DNA of 64,000 nucleotides from Leptodontidium sp. MPI-SDFR-AT-0119 (Eukaryota; Ascomycota; Leotiomycetes; Helotiales; Leptodontidiaceae). The stretch is taken from assembly GCA_020726505.1 (NCBI GenBank), contig JAHLEZ010000002.1, forward strand, positions 4,774,001 through 4,838,000, written 5' to 3'. Position 1 is the first letter of the stretch, and every line of letters starts with the position of its first letter. The position numbers and the translations under genes are program-made. Positions 36,175 to 46,822 of this stretch are shown here, piece by piece. The notes below the pieces were generated by a model. That model saw only the letters and a list, made by a program, of their open reading frames with translations, did not search any database and was not told where the DNA came from.

Positions 36175-38530
36175 ATATTACATGAACGTTTACTCCTCCT
36201 CATGATGGTAAATGAAAAAAAGACGAAAAAAGGTGTCCTGTCTGAACTTTATCGCTGCTTACAATGTCTCACTTTCAAAAAATAAAAATTTGAAATTTGA
36301 AAAATTCAAAGCGGCTCGCCTACCCAAAACTACAACAGCTCAACTTCTTGAACGCGGATATACCCATAGTCCGATTGGATCACTCCAGACAGTCCAGTTT
36401 CTGTTGCACGTCGCAGTGGTTTTTCCGAGTTTCAAAATAATGTTTGTCCGAAGAGGGTTTGTTTGTTCATATGTACGGAGATAGTCCGTCCGGGCCGCCT
36501 TTGTTTACTTCAAATCTCGCTTGCTGCCCCTTAATCTCTTCTTCGCGTTTTGGAGAAGGAAAGAGAACAGATCAGTGCTCTGGGAGAAATTTGACGCGGT
36601 TTGTGGTTTTTGATTTGTTTTAATGCTCGTTCTGTTTTTTTCTTGGAGAAGTGGTGGTGGCTGTTGCTGTAACTGATCACCTACGTACGTCTCTTGCTAC
36701 AAATGTAAGACTTACTTGTCTTCGAGCTTGTTCCGTGTGAGAGTCGTTTGGTTTGAATCCAGTCTCTCCTGAAGGAGATATTTTTAACTCAAAGTTGGGA
36801 TGTTTTCCGATACAGACTGGCTGCCCTGTATATTGTTACTTCGCACCGGGCTAATATCCTGTATCGGGTCTAGCCATCACATTCCAATCGGTCCCCAAGT
36901 CCTGTTCCATTGTTTAGAAGCCAACCTTCATCAGCTAATCTTTGTCCTAGCCATGCTCTTCTTTAAAATATGATCTAGCTCAAGGTTCCTCTTTCTTTTC
37001 GGATGTAGAATAGTCGCTTTACACGGCTCTATCTCCTAAAGATACAAATCCACATCTTACTCCCCGTCTTCTAGCAAACTCACAAAGTCCCCTACTCAGG
37101 ATTAAATGACTATGAATTGGATGCAAAAGATACACCTTGGGCATGTCATCATTGTTGTGCCCTGTAAAGCATTAACTCATGATCTCTTTTCTCCTGTTTG
37201 CCTATTCTCTCGACTAGTCCATATAACCCAAGCAATCTTAGCTCCCGAAACGAAGAAAATGCTCTCATTCTTTTGAAATATAGGGATTCGACTGTCAAGA
37301 TACACAGGGAAACACACGAGAAATTTGCCAGCCTGAACCAAGACTACTTACTTACTCACTACTTACTCACTACTTACCTCTCTATACTATGATCTCGTAC
37401 TAAGTTCGAATACATCGCATGAGAATCTTTAACATCGTATAGAGCACTCATGTCCGCTCATACATACGGTCTGATTGATAAAGTATCGGTATTTACGCCA
37501 AATTTATTAACATTTATATCGGTTGATTCCGGATGTATTTGGATCTATAGTTCCAAGCGGCAGGAAAATTGACGTTTTCTTACTAGCGTGGAATCGCCAT
37601 TCTTATTTTAATATTTGAGGACGATCGACAATTCGAGGAATCAGTATTACTGGGAGCGTTGCACTTATGAGCAGACAGGACGAACGTGCCAGTTATAGAA
37701 CATGTAAAAGTTATGAGAAAAGGAGAAATACTTTGACGGGCCTAGGGCAGACCAGGACTGCGCGGATAAAAGCCTTGATACTACCTAGGTACGGCTTCTC
37801 TTAATGGCTGTCTTTCAGTCTGTTGATGTTGTAGAGGTAAGGATACTAAGGAGGTTGACTTTGCTTAACGGTGCGGCGTATGGATGCAAACTTACTTACG
37901 TTAAGGCTATTGCAATACCACACTTCAAGTACTACCTGAAAACACAGTCATTCAACCCCAGTGGACAGACACATCTTACATCAAGTCATTTCTGTTGATC
38001 ATCACGGGGAGCAGGAACACGGGATGAATGAACCACCATGATTTCATACGGATGAACAAACAAGCATTAGAATCATCGTATGAACAGCATGAATTCGATA
38101 TCCCACAAAACCCAAAGTAAGCCAAGAAAAACCCAGCCTATCCATCCCACCCCCTTCTTGTCATGTACACATCAAGGACAAACAAAACACTGAAAAGTGT
38201 AAAAGCCAAAAAATAGGTATCCCAATCGCCACGCCTCAACGCCTTTCCTATGACCCCTCTCGAGACCACACGTACCAGCGCGAAAAGAACGACCGGCGAG
38301 AGAAGAGCGAATGATGTGAATGAAGCTTCCCTCCCTTGTCCTTCTCCTCTCGTAATTGCGAAACTGCGGCCCCTCGCCGCCTATGCTAAGTTGCGCAGCA
38401 ATAAGCTAGGAAAAACCAGAAACCAGAAACCAAACATAAAATCGTGCCCCATTTTCCATCCCCCTTTCCAATACTCTGTACAACCCAGTCCCTATCCAAT
38501 TTGGAGGCCCAGTTTCCAATCTTGGCTTGT
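36175..38530. other. Gene-poor, A/T-leaning intergenic region
   Basis: About 2.4 kb between MPP10 and the SAP-like protein gene. No gene recognised. Contains an ACCTAGGTACGG sequence at 37793. Confidence 0.5.
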
Positions 38531-39674
38531 TTACTTCTTCAAAACGGCATCATACAGCGTGATCAAGGCTGTAATGCCAGTTCCGGTGAGAACGCCCTTC
38601 CAGCCACCATAGATGGCTGAGTTGATACGGGCAACGGACTCCAAGTCGACTAAGCCGCCAAAGGTAACATCCTGTCCAAAGACAACGAAAGTCATCAATG
38701 CTTTGGCGATGCTGAAGGTCAATGGATCAAACTTATAGGCGAAATGTGGGGTGTGGCTTCGAGTTCTTGATGGCTTGGCTGTCAAGTTGAAGAAATAAGA
38801 GGCGACAAACGGGACGACGAGAGTAGTGATTGCCCACAACGAAACGGGATTCCAGAAGGAGGCCGTGAGAAGTAGGAACAAATCTGGAATCTTGACATCG
38901 TAAGGAGCCGAGGTCAGGTAGTTGATGACTGGGATCGTGAACGCGTATCGATCGGCTAAGACCTCTTTTCGCAAGTTGTAAAACTCGAAAAGGATGACAA
39001 CGGCTTGCACGGCCTGAACTGTGGAGAGGCTTTCGCGCGTAGTTTGCGCATACTCGACGAGGCCAGAGTCCTCGTACATGTTGGCAACCTTGGAGCGTAA
39101 GACTTGTGTTCGGCGATCGATCGCGTCGGCGACAACACTTGGCGATGGTGGTAAGGGCACATTTGATGCGAATGATAGATTCGAGAGCGCAGAGGCGCGA
39201 GGAGTACGAGTCAAGGCGGATCTGGAGCGCGTAGTCGCAGGTTCAACTTCGGAATCATCGCTGCGAAGATGTCAACAATGGAGCTGACGCGCATCTGGGG
39301 CGCGTATACTTACGTCGCAACAAGCTCTTCCGCAGCTTTTGTAACTCTGCGCTTTACCGACTTGACCTTGGTTTCAATGTCGGAAATCGCAGAAGATGCT
39401 TCCTTCTTGACTGGAGAGCTTCCACCTCGTCCCTTGTAGAATGGCGCAAATTGCGTGTCGGACGAGAATTGGGAGGCATTCTTGGTCAGGTAGTCATCGA
39501 GTGCGACCTCGAGTTCGGTCTTCTTCATCCCGTCGTGTCTATGGAATGTTAGCCCATCTGCTATAGAATGTAGGGTCTGCGGGAGGTCTCTTACCCAGTG
39601 AAGCCCACGCTGTCGCTCAGTTCGATCAGCTCCCCTTTGCGCATCTTCTGCAGCCAGCTCGATGCTCCGGACAT
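38531..39674 (-). CDS. SAP-like domain membrane protein
   Basis: Three exons, 39595-39674, 39314-39538 and 38531-39260, encode 344 residues with phase-consistent 53- and 56-nt introns. Residues about 8-47 (LQKMRKGELIELSDSVGFTG and then MKKTELEVALDDYL) have the spacing of a SAP/HeH helix-extension-helix motif, which binds DNA. A Lys/Ser-rich linker with KSVKRRVTK follows. The C-terminal half has hydrophobic helices (TVQAVQAVVILFEFYNL, IPDLFLLLTASFWNPVSLWA, ITTLVVPFVASYFFNL, VLTGTGITALITLYDAVL), suggesting about four membrane passes, and ends in two Lys residues. I do not recognise a named family. An inner nuclear membrane or chromatin-tethering role is a hypothesis from the domain pair. Confidence 0.75.
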
Positions 39675-40165
39675 TTTGAATCAGGCGACTGTTCAAAGCG
39701 AAGTTATGCGATCGTAATGGATATGGTTTGACTGGGGATTGAGAGAATTTTGTGAAAGCAAGAATGTTGTACTCGTGGGGCAGAGGGAAGTTCGTGTAGG
39801 TTGTTGATATGTGGGGGGCTGGGCTGCGGACATGTAAACATGGGCGATTTGGCGCTAGAGAATCGGAGATCAACACGTGACGAAGACTTGGGAAGTAGCG
39901 AATGAGAATGCCGTCAGCGACGTGGTTTTTGGATCTAACGGTAATGGTCACTAATGGGCAAACTCACAATCCCAGATCTCGATTGGTTCGTATGACAGAG
40001 ATATGGTCCTGAATTTTAGGAGCTGGATGTGTCTCCCAGCCACCTACACGTCACACACAGCACCTAGGTACGGACCTCAACCTGTGAATGGATTCCGAAA
40101 TCTTTCTCTTGGTTAGTCCAGAGGAAGCCATCTTGATATTGGGACACATGGTATCATATTTCTAT
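39675..40165. other. Intergenic region
   Basis: Promoter of the SAP-like gene and 3' flank of the P450 gene. Contains a second ACCTAGGTACGG sequence at 40072. No gene seen. Confidence 0.5.
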
Positions 40166-42260
40166 CTACTCAATAATGTTCACAAATCGTTCCTCCCCCT
40201 TCTTCACCACTCGCACAGGAATGAATCCTGGAGCTTCATGTAGTTTCAAAGTGATGAGCGTCGTTGCTTTCCTGATCATCCTTCTCGCCTTATCCTGAGC
40301 TTTGCTGTACACTTCCTTCTTCTCCTCATTTGTCATCTGTGCAACTTCATCATCAGTTGCCCATTCGTCCACAGCCAATTCGATCGAGTACTTCTGAAAG
40401 ATCACAGACAGAACGCCCATAACCTTGACTTGGGCCAGTCTTCGTCCTAGACAAGAACGAGCTCCATCCGAGAAAGGTATATATGCGCCCCGAGCTGGTC
40501 GAAAGAGTTGGGCGGATGTGTCTTCTCCTGTAAATCCTCCAAAGTCTTCATCTTCTTCCGATGATTCCAAGCCACTGTCTCCTTGCTGCTTGCCACTCGC
40601 TGTGGCTTTTACAAGCCATCTCTCCGGTCTGAAATCGTAAAGATCGTTGGATCGACTTGAGACCTTGGAGGGCTGTGAAGGCCAGTACTTTGGATTTCTG
40701 TGAACACCAACTGTGTTAAGCGCTACATGAGCACCCGCGGGCAATATGACCTTCTTTCCATCCAAAACAATGACTTGATCCTGCGATTTCGTGACTTGCT
40801 TTGGAATGGCAATAACTGGTGGCATGATGCGCAATTGTTCTTGAAGAACAGCACCAACCATTCCACCAAGTAAAGTGTTGATATTCGAGTCGTAGTCCCA
40901 TGTCTCAGGAGGCTCGTTTCCAAATATCGACTGAACTTCCTTCTGCAGAAGTCGCTGAGCTCTGGGATTGATCGCCAATTCCATTAGAGAGAAATGGATA
41001 GAGTTGGCAGTTGTTTCATGTCCTGCCACGATCATGACGAACGCATTGCCCAAGATATCCGAATCTGAGAGAATTGGTTTACCCACCTCTCCTTTCTCAG
41101 CACGACCTGAAGAAGGCTTCCTGCCTGCAGTACCTTTCGAATCGCCGTACGAACTTCGCACGAGCATACCCATAATATCTATTCCTTCGCTCTGTTTGCC
41201 TTCGCGGGCCTCCTCAACTTTTTGAGCGAACAATTCGCTCATGTATTGACGCCAATTAATATAGGAATCATACGCTTCATGCGCACCCTTGAATGGAAGA
41301 CGTTCTGTACGAATTAGCCCATGTCGCAAACAATCTGCGCATCAAAACTTACTCAGTATCCATTTTGGTGTGAGGAGAACCCATATGAGATTCCCCAACA
41401 GCGTATCCAGCGCATGCTCAAAGCTCATGGTATGCCCCTCAGGAGCTTCATTACTGCTGTAAATCGCATCTCTCGCACTCGCCTTCTCATCGGGTTTCTC
41501 TCCTGGCCACAAGAGGCGCACACCAAAACCAATCCGACTTATGATATGCAGCGTCAATCGCATCGTATCCGTGGGCACTTCTGTAAGTGTGATATTCCCC
41601 GAACCTTCTGCGCCAGTCCATTTCCTCAACATTCCCTGCGCCTGCCTACACGCTTCCGCAAAGACCAGCACATTGTTCTTCTCGTTGAATCCCGGAGATG
41701 TGATCTTCCTATGCTGCTTCCATTCTGCTCCTTCTGTCGATATTATGTTTCGGCCGAAGATTTCGAGGATTCGGTAGGACTCGAGAGGTTTGGGGAAGGC
41801 TTCGCGTCTTGATGTGACTTGGCGCAATGCCTCCGCATTTGCTAACCAGACTTGAATCGCACCAGGGGAGACTTGTAGAAATACATCGCCTCTCTCTTCG
41901 AATGGGTCAAATTGAAGATCCCATACCCAGTCGGGCATCACATAGCTGTACAGTGTTAGCTGCGTCTGTAAACTTTGGGAGGAGTCTCATACGGAATCCA
42001 CCATTCTGACAATCCCTTTGGCAGATAAGAGAACACTCTAACCCATATCTTGTGAGTTATCAGCCATGCCGTGTTGTAGATGTTGACGGCTGCAATGGTC
42101 AGTGTGAATTGAAGGGCTTGGAGCGAGTGTACTGACGAACGACTATGTATGGAAGACCAGATCTTTTCGCCGCCGCAATGTTCTTGAGTAGACCGGAGAT
42201 AGTCGAATAGATCCAGTAGATTGCAAGCACCGCGACTGCGATTGCTATTGTTGAAGCCAT
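40166..42260 (-). CDS. Cytochrome P450 monooxygenase
   Basis: Membrane-anchored heme-thiolate oxygenase. Four exons, 42137-42260, 41993-42089, 41353-41945 and 40166-41304, encode 650 residues. An N-terminal hydrophobic anchor (MASTIAIAVAVLAIYWIY) leads into the catalytic domain. The I-helix oxygen-binding motif AGHETT lies near 361-366, the K-helix ExxR is EQLR near 427-430, and the heme-binding loop FSDGARSCLG has its cysteine near residue 556. The length exceeds the usual 500-550 because of a charged insert between Arg-Pro-Glu-Arg-Trp and the heme loop (SSEEDEDFGG) and a Lys/Ser insert before the I helix. The three introns are 47-48 nt with canonical ends. The substrate is unknown, and no biosynthetic backbone enzyme lies next to it. 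Confidence 0.93.
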
Positions 42261-43889
42261 TCTGGAAGATTAATGTAGCTTGTAACCTTCAATTGTTACA
42301 GATTATTGGCAAGAAGCTGACAGCAACGTGGGACAAAGGACGATTAGGAAACAAAGACTGCACTGCAGTCAGAGAGCTTATTAAGAGAACATGAAGTTGA
42401 CCGGCAAATTATCAGTTAAGGGGGAAAGGAAATGTGGAAGTAGGACTTGTAATGGAACGGTGCGGTGGTGAAGGCAACGACTCAACCCAAGCGGCACACG
42501 GGTAGGGAGGTTTTACATGCCCAGTGGCAAAACTTCTCGCCCGCCCGCTTGGAGGCTGGAGTAACATCTGATTGTCACCCCAGCCAATTGAGATATCTCG
42601 ATTGCCGCGTACGGACAGAGGGGGTTGAAACCGCCATAGTTCCTGGGTTTCAGTTGCGATGTTGGTAATTTTAGACACTGTCGACGCTTTGGGCTCTCCG
42701 TCTCATCGCATCAAGCAATGCACCTGCAGGGATTAATTCTTGTTAGTGTGGTGGGATTTCCCCATTTTGATAAACATCTTTTCTGATTTGAGCCGAAAAT
42801 GCTGCATCTACCGTTCCCGATTGGGAATTTAACCTGTATGTTGGTTTGATTATTCTTTCACAAAGACCGTCCTCTGTTTGACAAGATACTTGTGACTCGA
42901 CTTCATGGTTGATTCTATGACAAGCTAGGGCTTGTTAGTGGCCTTCGACCCGCTGGTCTTGAAGGAGTGGTACGCTAGAGGGAATAGAGACTTGAGAACG
43001 GTACAGCTTGATCCGGCTGGAAAACAAATCCTAATGGACGTCTTATTTGAGTTGATCTTCCTCGGAAAAGCCACTGCCGTCTCGGCTGAGAGATGTGGAA
43101 ATTGGGCTTTGGATTTGGCAGGTGTTCATTCGATCTATCTTTTGGAGGGGTTCATAACGGGTGCTCCCAACTCCGTTCATAGTGTAAACCACTTTGAAGA
43201 TCGTTCTATTGGTCAAGGCTGAAAACTGGAGATCATGATAAAGATGAGGTCGAGTTCAGGCCTCGGAATCGGAGGTAACTAGTTAAATGGGTTTGTAAAT
43301 ATGGCCAACTGTTACTTAATGAGTGAAGATTTGAGCCTTGTCCATCCTCGAGGAAAAGGACTTATTCAAAGACTGCCCCATAGCCATGCTCACTGAAGAG
43401 CCCTAATGTGTAATTGCGAGAGCCAGAATTCCAATGAGGACTTTTCTGTGCCGCAAAAGCATGTTGAAAGGATACTTCAGACTAGGATCATAATTCAGAA
43501 AACATCTTCTCATCAAGGGAGTTATTCATCAGCTTATGACACAAGAACTGGCAAAGCAATCCAGATACAGCCAGGAGGAAGCCCTCAAATACCTCTTCCA
43601 CAAGCCATGATTTTCCCATACCGTGATAGAAGAATGGAAATACACATAAAAGACTAGAATACCATCAGAGTAGATCACGAATTTAATTCCATTTTTTCGC
43701 AAAGAAGAACTCCGAAAGACCGGATTCTCGAAAAGCATTTGCGTCACGTGATCTAGAGGGGACTCGCCGGCCGGCCCTAGCTGATTTTCCGTCTCGCTTA
43801 TCCCACAGAATTAATCGCAAAATCAGCCAGAGAAACGAACGACGACAACCTCACCACCAAAAACCGACCACCGCGATAAATCAGTCAAG
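42261..43889. other. Divergent intergenic region, P450 / eL42
   Basis: About 1.6 kb between divergent starts. One 96-codon open frame at 42932 has no recognisable features. A CACGTGA E-box-like sequence lies at about 43744, roughly 145 bases before the eL42 start; its role is unproven. Confidence 0.4.
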
Positions 43890-44695
43890 ATGGTATGTGC
43901 AATTCCCTATCTGCGGTGTATAATAGGGATGGAGGAAGCGGAAAGGGGAAAATGGGAGATGGGAGAAGATGGGCGACTCTGGAAACCTCGAAGATGAAAT
44001 CGCAACATCACCAACGAAGCCTGGCAGAGAAGCGTCACCTCCCTCCAAACACCACCGACATTGAGAGAATCACGACTAGTGTGTGGGAAAATCTGCCAGG
44101 TGGAATTGGAACGATTGAGCGCTAGGCGTTGGAGATGGGAAGAATACAGAGTTATCGAAGAGAGGGCTAACATGACCACCTCCAGGTCAACGTTCCTAAG
44201 ACCAGACGCACCTACTGCAAGGGCAAGGACTGCCGAAAGCACACCCAGCACAAGGTTACGCAATACAAGGCCGGAAAGGTATATAAATCTCGAGCGCGCC
44301 CCTGTGTCCTCACATAGCGACAGAAGGAATAAAGTTCTGACATGACTGGGATAGGCATCTCTATTCGCGCAAGGAAAGCGTCGTTATGATCGCAAGCAGT
44401 CCGGTTATGGTGGTCAAACAAAACCCGTTTTCCACAAGAAGGCGAAGACAACGAAGAAGGTCGTGTTGAGATTGGAGTGCACAGCTTGCAAGACGAAGGC
44501 ACAGTTGGCGTTGAAGCGTTGCAAGCATTTCGAGCTTGGGTATGTTTCCCCCCTCAGAACCCCTCCCCCTCCAGCACGTCACACATTCCCGAACTCCCCG
44601 AAATTTGAAATATCCACGGTCTTTTGGAATCAATGGAAGCTAATCCTCTCAATAGTGGTGACAAGAAGACCAAGGGTGCTGCGCTGGTATTCTAG
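43890..44695 (+). CDS. RPL42: 60S ribosomal protein eL42 (L44/L36a)
   Basis: Cytosolic large-subunit protein near the tRNA exit site. Four exons: 43890-43892 (the ATG alone), 44186-44278, 44355-44539 and 44656-44695. They give 106 residues, the exact family length: [20 protein letters not shown] through [20 protein letters not shown] to [12 protein letters not shown]. The zinc-ribbon cysteines (CKGKDC, then CTACK and C before KHFELG) are present. Splitting directly after the ATG is common in fungal ribosomal protein genes. Residue 56 is Pro (in QTKPVF), the form associated with cycloheximide sensitivity in yeasts; Gln there gives resistance. Confidence 0.97.
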
Positions 44696-45498
44696 ATGTT
44701 CTGCTACTGCTACTTTTGCAATGACTCCCTTTCTTCACGTGGGCGTGGGCATGGACATGGATGGACGGATTGGCGGATTTTGCGTGGACACAATGGTTGA
44801 GCTGGGTGGTGCAGGGGGTTTTCGACATCGATCAGGTCTCTGTATCCTATTCTACGCCGCCGAAGGAGCATAGCAAAACGTTCGCTCATACCAAGCATGA
44901 TTTCTGACCTCCGAACCTGGCTGCGATTGTGATTTTGAGGGGAGGTTTTGTGATGTGTTGGTCCAACCAAGGCTGATGTTAAATTGCTCAGATCTTGATT
45001 CGGGAGGGTCTTGATCCGTTGCCGTAGTTCTGGAAAGTGTGATGCTTCGTCATGATGATGTTATACTAACTCGTCCATCATGGGTTCGCGCTTGAGCTGG
45101 AAGCCATACCTCCAAACCTAAAGCGTCCAGTAGGCCCTATTCCGCCGGTCTGATATCTTATAGTATTTATAAGGGTATCCTCCTACTCCCGGGTTAGCTA
45201 CGGACTGAGAATTCGTGCTCGGCTCGAAAGCTTGACTGCCATCGCCAGTTTGTTATTGCTGCTGTCTGAATTCGTTTCGAGCGAGATGAGTTACTGCTTG
45301 TCTCGGATTCTGGCGAGCTCCTGTCTACCAGTAATTTCATTTCACATGTTCGAAGCTTCCTGGGTACTCATGGAACACCGTCTATTTGATTCTAAATCTT
45401 CTAAATAACCATCTAAATCATTCTCGAATCTAGACACATCACTTTGATTCTATATCATCTCCAGATTCTCCCACGGCGAGATGAATCCGTCTTTACCT
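44696..45498. other. Convergent intergenic region
   Basis: Between the 3' ends of eL42 and the 2H phosphoesterase gene. No gene recognised. Confidence 0.5.
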
Positions 45499-46822
45499 CT
45501 AAAAACCTCTCCCCAATCTCACCGTCTCCCCACCACCATACCAAAGCGTCCCCTTCCTAAAATCCAACCCCCTCTCCTGTCCCACAATCCACTCCCCCTC
45601 AACCCTCCTCTCATCCCCAATCGGCCAATACTCCTTCTCCAGCCACCCATTGATCTCCTCAATCAGCTCAATGAATCTCACCATCTTCTCTGGACTCGCA
45701 TGGTCCTCCTGCGTCAAGAACCTACCGACTGTGATATGCGAGCTAGGAACTACATAGCGCGAATCCACAGTGACGCCCGTCCCGGAAGCGATGTTGAAGA
45801 GATCGCGGCGGAGGTGGTGGTAGGTGTACTCATCGTCTTTCTTCGTTCTTGACGAGGAATCGGAAGATGAAGATGAGGAGGAGGATGAGGGGGATGTACT
45901 AGGTAGACCTTCTCCGGCACCGGGTAGGAAGGAGAGGGCTAGTGCTGCTCCGTCGTAGGAGAGCATGGGCTTGATCAGCCGTGGGCGGTGCGTGTATGTG
46001 TAATCTGTGATCTTCTCGGCGGCTTCAGAACCGAGATCTTGGATTATGGCGGTTATTTGCGGTGCGGTAAGGGAGTGGGTTAGCTCCAAGGCTGTGAGAT
46101 GGAGGTTGGGGACGGGCATGAGCCAGAGTTCTGGGGACTGGCTGTTAGTCAAGTCAAGAATCACGAGGAGGTTTCGAAGGTGGGGGGTGGGGTGGTTTTG
46201 TTTTGGACGTGGATGAGTTGAGAGGGATAGCTTTTTCTTCTTTTTCTCTCTCTCCAGATCTTTTGAATGAAAAGTTTTGATGTGTCAGATAGATGGATGG
46301 ATAGACGTAGACGTACTTGGAGCTAGAGAGAGGAGTTTCTGCTGCACTTGGTCGACGAGAGACCGGATGTGGGATGGTGGTCTGGCCCAGAATACGAGAC
46401 AGTTTCTTGGGTCTACGAAACCGGGTTCGATGGAAGGATCCATTACTCGTTGGAGGATCGGGTCGAGTATCAATCCTGAGAAATCCGGGGAGAGCAGCTT
46501 TGCTTTCTGCTGGCCATTGCGAGTGCTGCGATGGGTTCCGTATCGGATTTGGAGTTGTGCCTGGGAGGTGTTAGACTTTTCTTCAATGTAGATCAAGAAG
46601 AATTGCAAATGACAGTAGAATAGGAAGCTATTGTAATGAGTTGCCCGAAATTCAATAGGAAAAGAGGAATGGAAGTCTCGGGAGGAAGAAACCACTAACA
46701 GCTTCATTGTTACACGCCTCAAGAAGGGCGTCATAGGGATTTGCGTAGGCGGAGATATCGACTCCTGAGAGATCCTCAAACTTGTTTCTTGAGTCCGCGC
46801 TTTCCAGGACTTGGGGTGCCAT
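45499..46822 (-). CDS. 2H phosphoesterase-like protein (RNA ligase/cyclic phosphodiesterase fold)
   Basis: Three exons, 46700-46822, 46317-46560 and 45499-46130, encode 332 residues. The catalytic pair of HxT motifs is visible: HLTALELTH (His near 133) and SSHITVGRF (His near 254), as in 2H phosphoesterases that act on 2',3'-cyclic or 2'-5' linked phosphates. The last intron's acceptor was chosen at CCCCAG before AACTCTGG because it keeps frame and joins SLAPK to LWLMPVPNLHL; the nearer AACAG acceptor breaks the frame. A poly-Ser/acidic insert lies between the two motifs. The N-terminal 120 residues contain DYANPYDALLEAC-like and LVFWARPPSHI segments of fungal members. The exact substrate is unknown; it may act in RNA end processing. 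Confidence 0.82.

Noticed and set aside
42932..43222. 96-codon frame between the P450 and eL42 genes
   Set aside because: Single short frame with no recognised features and no supporting splice structure.
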